From CAVVEQ01 sp963804865 (lineage in GTDB: Bacteria > Chloroflexota > Anaerolineae > Anaerolineales > Anaerolineaceae), in NCBI GenBank assembly GCA_963804865.1, contig CAWDSH010000001.1, positions 372,001 to 436,000 on the forward strand: DNA of 64,000 nucleotides, given 5' to 3'. The notes below the pieces were generated by a model. It saw only the letters and a list, made by a program, of their open reading frames with translations, searched no databases and was not told the origin of the DNA. Positions 17,072 through 24,730 of the stretch are shown here, piece by piece. Within the stretch, counting starts at the first letter, position 1; each line of letters begins with the position of its first letter. The position numbers and the translations under genes are program-made.

Positions 17072-18154
17072 ATGAGAATAAATCGAAGAAAATTCATTGA
17101 ATATGGCACTGCCAGCATCGGCTTAGCATTAATAGACGCAGAATTTGATATCAATCTGCCTGAAGAAAGTTGGGCAATAGGTCAACCTCTTGGTCGAAAT
17201 TGTTCGGGAGGATTAATAAATCTACGATCTCGCCCAAGTGCAGATAGTGAGATCATCGCATCGTTGTATGAAGATACTGTTTTCAAGTGGAATCGAGAAA
17301 TAATTGGAGAAGCCCCTGCTGGATTAGTGAGTAAACGATGGGTCGAGACTCCTGAAGGCTATGTTTATGCCCCTTCAGTTCAACCTGTGGCTTATCAACC
17401 CAATTCAGTAATGGAAAAATTACCCGATACCATTGCCGGACCTGGGATGTGGGCAGAGGTGACGGTTCCTTATGTGGATCTGATCCAGGATAATCCTCCA
17501 GCTCGCTCTCCGTGGTTGATGGAAGTAGATCATCCCCGTCTTTATTACAGCCAGGTTGTTTGGATTGACGGGAATCAAATTGATTCGTCCGGAAGAGCAT
17601 TTTATAGGATCAATGAGCTTTATGGCAATCCTGGTGACATATTTTGGGCAAGAGCGGAAGGATTCAGACAAATCACCCAGGAAGAAACGCAACCAATCTC
17701 ACCAGAAGAGGAAAATAAGCGAATAATTGTTGATATCAATCATCAATCCCTTTCATGTTATGAAGATCAACGTGAGGTTTATTTCTGTCGAATATCAAGT
17801 GGGGCAAGGTTCAATGCGGCTGGAGAAACTGTAGATGCCTGGTCGACACCACCTGGTCCACATCCGATATTCAGGAAACTCTTTTCAATCCATATGAGTG
17901 GTGATGCATCTGGTGCTGGCTGGGACACACCCGGGATTGGATGGACGAGCTTCTTTGCTCAGGGTGGTGTGGCTATTCATTCTACTTTTTGGCATAACAA
18001 TTTTGGAGTCCCTGTTTCACATGGTTGCGTGAATGCCCGGCCTGAAGATGCAAAGTGGATATTTAGATGGGCTCAACCAGTTGTTGATTATGTTCCTGGT
18101 GACTTAACCGTCGGTATGCCTGGCGGAACAATTGTTGAAATTATTCAAGCTTAG
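17072..18154 (+). CDS. Tat-exported L,D-transpeptidase with SH3-like domain
   Basis: About 360 residues from ATG 17072; an in-frame TTG at 17060 is the alternative. The N-terminus NRRKFIEYGTASIGLALI fits a twin-arginine signal. Residues 40-110 resemble an SH3 domain (LINLRSRPSADSEIIASLYE, TPEGYVYAPSVQPV). The C-terminal YkuD domain carries the catalytic SHGCVNAR with Cys at about 319 and the upstream His in VAIHSTFWHNNFG. L,D-transpeptidases form 3-3 peptidoglycan cross-links or attach proteins to the wall. The signal implies folding in the cytoplasm before export. Confidence 0.88.
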   Translation: MRINRRKFIEYGTASIGLALIDAEFDINLPEESWAIGQPLGRNCSGGLINLRSRPSADSEIIASLYEDTVFKWNREIIGEAPAGLVSKRWVETPEGYVYAPSVQPVAYQPNSVMEKLPDTIAGPGMWAEVTVPYVDLIQDNPPARSPWLMEVDHPRLYYSQVVWIDGNQIDSSGRAFYRINELYGNPGDIFWARAEGFRQITQEETQPISPEEENKRIIVDINHQSLSCYEDQREVYFCRISSGARFNAAGETVDAWSTPPGPHPIFRKLFSIHMSGDASGAGWDTPGIGWTSFFAQGGVAIHSTFWHNNFGVPVSHGCVNARPEDAKWIFRWAQPVVDYVPGDLTVGMPGGTIVEIIQA

Positions 18155-18213
18155 TTCGGTTCTATAAAACTAAATTCTGATAAGTATTGATACAAAATAT
18201 TTTGACTTAATAA

Positions 18214-19236
18214 ATGAATACTTCTACGAATAGGATAATTGTCACGGTTTATGTAAAAAAAGAGTGCGAAGAATGTACAAAAGTTCTTCAAATTCTTAAG
18301 TCATTAGAGAAATCACATCCACATCACACTGTGATTATTGATATTGATGAGGATCCGGGTTTCAAAGGTCAATTTCAAGATCCTGTTCCATATTTACAGA
18401 TAGGACCTTATCAACTTCAAAACTCAATCGATCGAAAAAGGATCATCATTGCATTAAACGCTGCTAAGGATAGAGCGAAGCAAATTGATAATCTTGACGA
18501 TTCAGCCTATCAAAAAAAAGAAATAAAAAGCAGAACTTATTCAAAGGCTGATAATATTTCTTTTTGGCTTACCCGGCATTATATGTTTCTAATAAATTTT
18601 GTATTATTTCTATATGTAGGGTTGCCATTTCTGGCACCAGTTTTCATGAAATTTAACATGGAAATTCCAGCAAAAGTTATTTATACAATTTATAGACCCC
18701 TGTGCCATCAATTTGCGTTTCGCTCATGGTTTTTGTTTGGCGAGCAACCAGTATATCCACGTGCCTTGGCAAACTTAGACTATGATATTACTTATGAAAA
18801 CCTGGTTGGTCATACCGGAATTGATCCTGATGAAGCAAGAATGATCATTGGTGATGAAAAACTTGGCTATAAAGTCGCATTATGCGAGAGAGATGTTGCG
18901 ATCTGGGGATCATTTCTTATCACTGGGATCGGATTCTCATTATCTGGAAGAAAGATTCGACCAATTCCCTGGTATATCTGGGTTATTGTCGGAGTAATAC
19001 CAATTGCGTTAGATGGTGGTTCTCAATTCATTGATTATGCACTTCCATCACTAAATAATTTCCTGGCAAGAGAAAGTACACCTTTTTTGCGGACATTAAC
19101 TGGTTGTATATTCGGAATTCTGACTGGATGGTATTTATATCCGTTGATTGCCGAATCCATGGTTGAATCTGAACAAATATTGGTTAGAAAACAAAAAATA
19201 TCAAGAGACCCTGATTTATCCGGAAAGATAAAATGA
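18214..19236 (+). CDS. Glutaredoxin-like domain fused to DUF2085 membrane domain
   Basis: 340 residues. Residues 8-85 form a thioredoxin/glutaredoxin-like domain (VTVYVKKECEECTKV with a C-x-x-C at about 16-19, and VPYLQIGPYQL). After a charged linker comes a polytopic membrane part with about five segments that matches DUF2085 (YRPLCHQFAFRSWFLFGEQ, LCERDVAIWGSF). DUF2085 proteins are usually short and stand alone with conserved Cys and His. The fusion suggests a membrane thiol-redox role, but no function is established. It overlaps pgeF by 4 bases. No Shine-Dalgarno sequence is visible. Confidence 0.75.
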   Translation: MNTSTNRIIVTVYVKKECEECTKVLQILKSLEKSHPHHTVIIDIDEDPGFKGQFQDPVPYLQIGPYQLQNSIDRKRIIIALNAAKDRAKQIDNLDDSAYQKKEIKSRTYSKADNISFWLTRHYMFLINFVLFLYVGLPFLAPVFMKFNMEIPAKVIYTIYRPLCHQFAFRSWFLFGEQPVYPRALANLDYDITYENLVGHTGIDPDEARMIIGDEKLGYKVALCERDVAIWGSFLITGIGFSLSGRKIRPIPWYIWVIVGVIPIALDGGSQFIDYALPSLNNFLARESTPFLRTLTGCIFGILTGWYLYPLIAESMVESEQILVRKQKISRDPDLSGKIK

Positions 19237-20018
19237 TCTCGAATACGAACGGAGAAATTGAATATTTCTCATTTGAGACGTTTAAAGACCACAAAGTTAT
19301 AAATGCGGTATTTACGAGAACAGGGGGCATCAGTCCAAACCCTTGGTCTACTCTAAATCAAGGGGGTACGACCGGTGATCAGCGCTCGAATGTCGTAGAA
19401 AATCGAAAAAGAGCATTTGATGTCCTTGGATTAAAAGTTGATTCAATATTTGATGTCTGGCAGGTCCATGGCACTCGAATCATAGTTACAGACAAACCAA
19501 GAAAATTGGACGCTCCGCATGAAAAAGCCGATATTATCATTACTAATAAGCCTGGCATTTCACTATTCATGCGATTCGCTGATTGTGTTCCAATTTTCTT
19601 GTACGATCCAAAAGAAAAAGTAATTGCGATTGTCCATGCAGGATGGCAGGGTACAGCAAAGAATATTACGGAGTATGCAATTAGATGCATGGAACAAAAT
19701 TTTAATTCCAAAGCAAATAATATTTTGGCTGGTATTGGTCCTTCCATCGGGGTTGATCATTACGAAGTCAATCAGGATGTATTATTGAGATTCAAAAATA
19801 CTTATAATGATCGATTCGATGAGATAACCAAATCGAATGACAAAAAAATCTTCTTGGATTTAAAAGAAGCAAATAAAATCACATTATCTGTATCAGGAGT
19901 AGGTTCGATTGAAGTATCAGAAGTTTGCACTGCATGCGATCTGAAGAAATGGTATTCACACCGGGCTGAAAATGGTAAAACGGGCCGTTTTGGTGCATTA
20001 TTATCAATGCCAATATAA
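19233..20018 (+). CDS. pgeF: Peptidoglycan editing factor PgeF (laccase-domain protein, YlmD)
   Basis: 261 residues of the DUF152/YfiH family: QVHGTRI, MRFADCVPIFLYD, IVHAGWQGTAKNI and GKTGRFGALL supply the His/Cys metal site. Family members remove mis-incorporated residues from peptidoglycan precursors (PgeF) or have purine nucleosidase-like activity; older names call them polyphenol oxidases. Start ATG overlaps the previous stop (ATGA). It precedes yggS, yggT and yggU, matching the Gram-positive ylmD-ylmE-ylmG order. Confidence 0.9.
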   Translation: MISNTNGEIEYFSFETFKDHKVINAVFTRTGGISPNPWSTLNQGGTTGDQRSNVVENRKRAFDVLGLKVDSIFDVWQVHGTRIIVTDKPRKLDAPHEKADIIITNKPGISLFMRFADCVPIFLYDPKEKVIAIVHAGWQGTAKNITEYAIRCMEQNFNSKANNILAGIGPSIGVDHYEVNQDVLLRFKNTYNDRFDEITKSNDKKIFLDLKEANKITLSVSGVGSIEVSEVCTACDLKKWYSHRAENGKTGRFGALLSMPI

Positions 20019-20037
20019 CGATTTCAGTGGCAATGAA

Positions 20038-20755
20038 ATGATAAAGAAAAACCTCGAGGTAGTTCGAAATAATATTGAAAAAACTGCGTTACGGTCTGGA
20101 AGAGATCCAAGCAGTATTCGGCTGATTGTAGTTTCAAAATCGCGATCAGCTGAACTTATTACCGAAGCTATCAATGCTGGAATTGAGAATTTTGGAGAGA
20201 ATTACCCAGAAGAGACCATTAATAAAATCCTCCTTCTTGAAAAGAATCAAATCGTTATCCAGTGGCATATGATAGGTCATCTGCAAAGCAGAAAAACCCA
20301 GATCATATGCGATCATTTTCATTATATTCATTCGATAGATTCGATTCATATCGCCGAGAAATTGGATAAATTACTTGATAAAAGTAATAAGAACCTGGAT
20401 GGATTAATCGAATTAAATGTTTCGGGAGAATCTACAAAATATGGATTTCCTGCCTGGGATTCAAAATCTTTGGACAATTTGATTTCAAATATCGAATTGA
20501 TAACCAGGTTTAAGAGGTTAAAAATAAAGGGCTTGATGACTATGCCGCCTTTATTTGATAATCCAGAAAAATGCAGGCCATATTTTAAGAGATTATTAGA
20601 TGTTCAATATCAAATTAAAAAAGCCCTTCCCGATTTAGATCTTAAAGGAGCTTTCTATGGGTACGAGCATAGATTATTCGGTAGCGATTGAAGAAGGTGC
20701 AACGATCTTAAGGATAGGACAGGCGATTTTTGGGCCAAGAATTTCCCAAAAGTAA
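20038..20755 (+). CDS. yggS: YggS family PLP homeostasis protein, frameshifted near the 3' end
   Basis: PLP-binding protein of the YggS/ProsC family (pyridoxal phosphate homeostasis). The start at 20038 (MIKKNLEVVRNNIEKTA) is chosen over an upstream in-frame start at 19972, which lies inside pgeF. The PLP lysine is in VVSKSRS, followed by NFGENY, WHMIGHLQSRK and GLMTMPP. The annotated frame would stop at 20691 with an unrelated tail. The true family C-terminus (LSMGTSIDY..EEGATILRIGQAIFG) continues in the +1 frame from about 20648 to TAA at 20755. One extra G in AAAGGAG (20644-20650) accounts for this. It is either a sequence error, a decaying gene or a recoded one; the intact downstream frame argues against long decay. 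Confidence 0.85.
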
Positions 20756-20774
20756 TGGTAATCATCAAAGGGGT

Positions 20775-20780
20775 TATAAT
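20775..20780 (+). promoter_or_regulatory. Candidate -10 element before yggT
   Basis: Perfect TATAAT ends 7 bases before the yggT ATG, a spacing compatible with a leaderless transcript. No convincing -35 box; GGGG at 20770-20773 is too far from the ATG for a typical Shine-Dalgarno. Confidence 0.3.
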
Positions 20781-20787
20781 CTACTAA

Positions 20788-21051
20788 ATGGTCGATATCA
20801 TCATTACTATCCTCAATCTCATTTCCCAAATTATCATCATTGTTGTCATCATCGATACATTGCTTTCTTATTTCCTTTCTCCTTTTCAAGCGATTAGACG
20901 ATTTTTTGATCAATTGGTTCAACCTTTGCTTGATCCAATAAGAAAAATCGTACCGACATATCTAAATATTGACTTCAGTCCATTCATATTAATTGTGGTT
21001 GTCCAACTCTTGAATTCATTGGTATCAAGAGTATTAATCAATATCAGGTGA
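20788..21051 (+). CDS. yggT: YggT family membrane protein
   Basis: 87 residues with two membrane segments separated by the typical loop FFDQLVQPLLDPIRKIVPTYLNIDFSPF. YggT/YlmG proteins are implicated in cell division, osmotic response or nucleoid placement. Its place between yggS and yggU is the conserved arrangement. Length is that of the single-repeat form; the E. coli protein is a tandem duplicate of the same unit. Confidence 0.9.
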   Translation: MVDIIITILNLISQIIIIVVIIDTLLSYFLSPFQAIRRFFDQLVQPLLDPIRKIVPTYLNIDFSPFILIVVVQLLNSLVSRVLINIR

Positions 21052-21055
21052 TAGT

Positions 21056-21370
21056 ATGAGCAATAGTCGAAAATTCCATTTACATGATGGAAAGACTGGA
21101 TCAGCTTTGGCAGTTCGTATCACGCCGCGGTCTAGTCGAAATGAGATTTTTGAAATAATGGAAGATGGAACAGTAAAAATAAGAATTACAGCGCCGCCAG
21201 TGGAAGGACAGGCAAATAAGCTATTAATAAAGTTCTTATCAGAAATATTGGATGTTCCACCGACTCAATTGGAGATCGTTGCGGGGGCGACTGGCCGTGA
21301 AAAAATCGTGGCAATAGAAGATATGGATTCAAGATCGGTACATCAAAAAATAATAGCTAATTTATCATAA
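21056..21370 (+). CDS. yggU: DUF167 family protein YggU
   Basis: 104 residues with the DUF167 core: LAVRITPRSSRNEI, KIRITAPPVEGQANKLLIKFLSE and IVAGATGREKIV. Function unknown in all organisms. It starts 4 bases after yggT and ends the plus-strand run, converging with the NACHT gene. Confidence 0.9.
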   Translation: MSNSRKFHLHDGKTGSALAVRITPRSSRNEIFEIMEDGTVKIRITAPPVEGQANKLLIKFLSEILDVPPTQLEIVAGATGREKIVAIEDMDSRSVHQKIIANLS

Positions 21371-21398
21371 AATTATCCGTCACTCGATTAGAGAATCT

Positions 21399-23903
21399 TT
21401 ATTTCATTCCAAATTGAGATGGATTTGGTAACGGTAATCCTGACATAACCAGGAACCATAAAACCTGGAAAGCTATTTCTTGAAGTTGTGGTTCTTGACC
21501 ATAAAAAGTATCATAAACTGATTTCAGTACATTCTCCTGGGGTACCTGCCTAAGATAATATAAGGAAGCTGCTTTTTCCTCAAAATTTCCAGATTTTAAA
21601 GCCTGTAAAAGAAATGTTGTCGGAATTTCATCGGCGGTAAGACTGTATCCTTGCTTGCCAGCCAAAGAGATTAACCAGGGTGCATCGGAAGGTCTCGGAA
21701 GAGGGCGGGGAGCATAGACATTGTTTTGATGTAACATTTCAAGTGCCTGCGAGGCGGCATTTCTTACAACCCACTGATTATCTTCAACCGCAATTTTTTC
21801 CAACATGGATGCCGACCACCGCTCCCTTATCTGACTCAAACCAATGACCGCTGCACGGCGAACCAATATATTGTCGAATGTGACAGCATTTTTCAATATC
21901 TCATGCCCGGTGAGTGGATCTGCAGCCAAGGTCTCTGCTGCAATTTGCTGTAAATGCTCTTCACCTCTTAATAAAGCATCATTGACTGCTTTAATGGAAG
22001 TCGCGTGTTCAAATAATGAAAGAGCAAGGCACGCCGAACAGCGAACTTCTAAAGAGGGATCGGATAAAAGGTTAATTAGATCGCTAATGCATTTTTGATC
22101 CTTTGAAATCCCAGCGCTTAAAGCTGCCGATCGGCGAATTGATGGCGACGGAGAAGTAAAAAGCTGTTTAAAAAGCATTGATAATGATGTGTCGTATGAA
22201 AAAGCAGCGACAGCCAGGAAAGAAGTACGTAAACCGGTTGGCAATGTTTCCTGTTTTGAAAGATAAACCAATCGGCGCATAAGAGCAATTCGCCATCGAG
22301 ATTCAGGAGATGAATCTTTCATGAATCTGCCAGCGACAAGAAGATTCCGGTGTAGAGGAAAGTCTTCATTTTCAATGAATTGATCGAGTAAGGGATGATC
22401 TTTTACCTTTGAAGCAACAAACCTTAATCGGTCAACGATATAAGACCAATAAGGAGACTCGATTTTTAAGTTTTCGGAAATTTCAATGTGACTTGATGCA
22501 TAAGAGACTATTAATGGTTGGTGGATAGAAAATAGATCTTCAGAATGAATACTGGCTATTCCACAATTCACAAGCGCACGAATGATTAGATCGCCTGATG
22601 ATGCGATCTTCTTTTTTTGATTAGTTTTAGAAGTCGAAGCATCTTCAATTTCATTTTGATTGGGAAGTGCATCTGAAGATTTCAAGGTCCTGGAAAGCAA
22701 TTTTTCAGCATGGGAATATTTAAATCCATTATTCCCTTGATTAATTAATTCATTCGTAAAGGTCGCCAAATTTTCGGCAGTAAAGGAATAATTGCCAACA
22801 AGTGAAATAAAGGCATCAATTAGATCAGAAGTTGACGCTCCTTGTAAGTTGCCGTAATACCCACTCCATACTTTTATCGTCCATTCAAAAGGATTGAGGA
22901 TTTTTTCCTCATCCAGCAACCAATGATCCAGTAATCGATAACCCTCCTCAAGGTTTTTATCCAGCTTGCTTCTAAGGACATATTTAACCCATGCATCGTT
23001 CCATTTTTTGAGAAACAATTTCCTCCGGTATTGGTCCCATGACGCCATGCATAACATGTGGACATCCAAACCCGAGAAACCGTCCAAATAGTCAGCTGAA
23101 GATGTGGTAATAAATTGGGTGTTGGGTGAGTTTTTGCTTAAATATTCAAGAAATTGTACGGCTTCACGGAATATACGTGGAGAAAGCTCATCTAACCCAT
23201 CGAGAATTAATAGTAGACCCTCTGTCGTTGAGCTGGATCGTAAATAACTTATGAATTGCGGTTTGGAAAAGGATTCCCCTTTATTAGCTACTGCTGAAAG
23301 CAGAATTTCTATGGGTTCCCGAGGTTTTTTCGGATCAAAATCAATATCGAGATAATGAAGATAAATCGGTATTCTCGATGTAATACCAGCTGTGTGTGAT
23401 TGAGGTCGTGTAATTTGAGACACTAGATGTGCCAAGGCGGTGGATTTTCCTGTTCCCGCTTGTCCATAAACGACAATATTCACACCGTTACGAAGAGTCT
23501 CCAGGGCTGAGATTCGCGGATACGGATACTGACTGACAAATTCCGGCCAATCAGGAAGATATGGTACGATCTGACTGGTTAATGTTTCTGGGGGTAAGGG
23601 AATTGTGGGATCTATAACATATGGGGGAGCTAAAAAGTCAGGTTCGATCAAGATCTCATTTAAAGAAAAATAACGTGACGCGAGATGTTGCTTCTGGGAA
23701 AAAACGAATAATTCGCGCTTGTATATTTCATTAATTCCAGTTTGCTTCTTTATTTCAATAACTTCCTTTTGCTCTTTCACTTCCTTTTTTACTGCAGGAA
23801 CATAACTTCGCACTTTTGAAATAATCCACCATAATAGAGCCCCAGCCAATAAGCCGAGGATAAATGAGAATTGTTCAAATCGAAATGTTGGTAGTCTGAA
23901 CAT
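21399..23903 (-). CDS. Membrane-anchored NACHT NTPase with HEAT-like repeats
   Basis: 834 residues. A single hydrophobic segment at about 13-29 (FILGLLAGALLWWIIS) anchors it, followed by a Lys/Glu-rich coiled region (35-55). The NACHT-type STAND NTPase core begins near 138: Walker A GQAGTGKST at about 147-155, Walker B LLLILDGLDEL at about 230-240 and a sensor-like TTSSADYL near 266. A helical region covers about 290-540. From about 560 to 765 there are HEAT-like repeats (IRRSAALSAGI, VRCSACLALSL, VRRAAVIGLSQI, VVRNAASQALEML). STAND ATPases act as ligand-triggered switches in signalling or defence. No effector domain such as a nuclease or TIR is recognisable. It follows the zinc-ribbon gene by 2 bases. 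Confidence 0.8.
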   Translation of the reverse strand: MFRLPTFRFEQFSFILGLLAGALLWWIISKVRSYVPAVKKEVKEQKEVIEIKKQTGINEIYKRELFVFSQKQHLASRYFSLNEILIEPDFLAPPYVIDPTIPLPPETLTSQIVPYLPDWPEFVSQYPYPRISALETLRNGVNIVVYGQAGTGKSTALAHLVSQITRPQSHTAGITSRIPIYLHYLDIDFDPKKPREPIEILLSAVANKGESFSKPQFISYLRSSSTTEGLLLILDGLDELSPRIFREAVQFLEYLSKNSPNTQFITTSSADYLDGFSGLDVHMLCMASWDQYRRKLFLKKWNDAWVKYVLRSKLDKNLEEGYRLLDHWLLDEEKILNPFEWTIKVWSGYYGNLQGASTSDLIDAFISLVGNYSFTAENLATFTNELINQGNNGFKYSHAEKLLSRTLKSSDALPNQNEIEDASTSKTNQKKKIASSGDLIIRALVNCGIASIHSEDLFSIHQPLIVSYASSHIEISENLKIESPYWSYIVDRLRFVASKVKDHPLLDQFIENEDFPLHRNLLVAGRFMKDSSPESRWRIALMRRLVYLSKQETLPTGLRTSFLAVAAFSYDTSLSMLFKQLFTSPSPSIRRSAALSAGISKDQKCISDLINLLSDPSLEVRCSACLALSLFEHATSIKAVNDALLRGEEHLQQIAAETLAADPLTGHEILKNAVTFDNILVRRAAVIGLSQIRERWSASMLEKIAVEDNQWVVRNAASQALEMLHQNNVYAPRPLPRPSDAPWLISLAGKQGYSLTADEIPTTFLLQALKSGNFEEKAASLYYLRQVPQENVLKSVYDTFYGQEPQLQEIAFQVLWFLVMSGLPLPNPSQFGMK

Positions 23904-23905
23904 AT

Positions 23906-24607
23906 TTAACCTGCATAAAGAATTCTACCGCAAGATGGACAAAACACGATTTGTTCTGTCGATTTGGCAGCTTGTATCTCTGCTGCTGTCAGTAAAGTGC
24001 CACAACCTGAACATGTTTCATCAACAATTGATGTTATTGCTAGATTTCTTTTCTTCTTTCGAAGCCCTTCATAAAGTTCAAGATTTTGTTGGCTGATTTG
24101 AGATGATGCGACCAGGCGTTCTGATAAAAGCTTTTCCTTTTTTTTCTCAAGCTCTCTTTTTTCTCCTGTCAGCAATGCAACACTCACTTGTTTTGAATGT
24201 GAAGCATCAGAAAGTGAACTAATAGCTTCTTCTGCTTTTTTTGTGGCTTCATCCAAGGCAAGCATTAAAGTTAATTGAACTTCTTCCATTTCAGATATTC
24301 GATTTTTCAGAGAGGCAATCTCTGATTGAATTGATTGCAGCTCTTTTGGATTCTTTATGGAGCCGCCATATAATGACGCTTCACTTTGTTGTATTTTGAT
24401 CTTCTTTTGGTTTATTTCTTCTTCAATTTTTAATACGTCTACTTCGTAGGCTTTTCTTGATGATTCTGTTACGGAAAGGTGATTTTCCAGTTCAACAATA
24501 GAAGAATTATCAGATATTAAATTCGATATCTCAGATATTCTTAAAGAAATTTTATCTATTTGAGTGTCAATTTTCTGAATTTGGAAAAGATGAAAACTTA
24601 AACTCAT
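23906..24607 (-). CDS. Coiled-coil hairpin protein with C-terminal zinc ribbon (CT398-like)
   Basis: 233 residues. Residues 5-175 form a long heptad-rich antiparallel coiled coil (IQKIDTQIDKISLRISEI, IQSEIASLKNRISEMEE). The C-terminus has a C4 zinc ribbon, CSGCG near 201-205 and CPSCG near 224-228. This matches the CT398/HP0958-type family, whose members bind RNA, sigma-54 or secretion components. In this lineage it is a conserved protein of unknown role. Co-transcribed with the NACHT gene. The promoter -10 is only 6 bases before the ATG, so the mRNA is probably leaderless. Confidence 0.85.
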   Translation of the reverse strand: MSLSFHLFQIQKIDTQIDKISLRISEISNLISDNSSIVELENHLSVTESSRKAYEVDVLKIEEEINQKKIKIQQSEASLYGGSIKNPKELQSIQSEIASLKNRISEMEEVQLTLMLALDEATKKAEEAISSLSDASHSKQVSVALLTGEKRELEKKKEKLLSERLVASSQISQQNLELYEGLRKKKRNLAITSIVDETCSGCGTLLTAAEIQAAKSTEQIVFCPSCGRILYAG

Positions 24608-24613
24608 ACAGCG

Positions 24614-24642
24614 ATTATAGGTTTGGATATTTTATAAGGCAA
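24614..24642 (-). promoter_or_regulatory. Strong promoter with leaderless start for the zinc-ribbon/NACHT operon
   Basis: On the minus strand TTGCCT (24642-24637) and perfect TATAAT (24619-24614) are 17 bases apart. The ATG at 24607 follows the -10 after exactly 6 bases (CGCTGT) and no Shine-Dalgarno sequence fits. Transcription would start at the A of ATG. Confidence 0.65.
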
Positions 24643-24683
24643 GCTGGATAAGCTTTCAATTTTCTTAAGTAAATAATCAAAAA

Positions 24684-24712
24684 TTGCTCGGCAAAAAGAA
24701 TTACTGTATACT
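24684..24712 (+). promoter_or_regulatory. Promoter of the tandem membrane-protein operon
   Basis: TTGCTC (24684-24689) and TATACT (24707-24712) are separated by 17 bases, upstream of the ATG at 24731 with AAGGA as Shine-Dalgarno. Likely drives the long run to 34605, in which most genes overlap or abut. Confidence 0.6.
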
Positions 24713-24730
24713 CTTTTCAAGGATAGTTTC

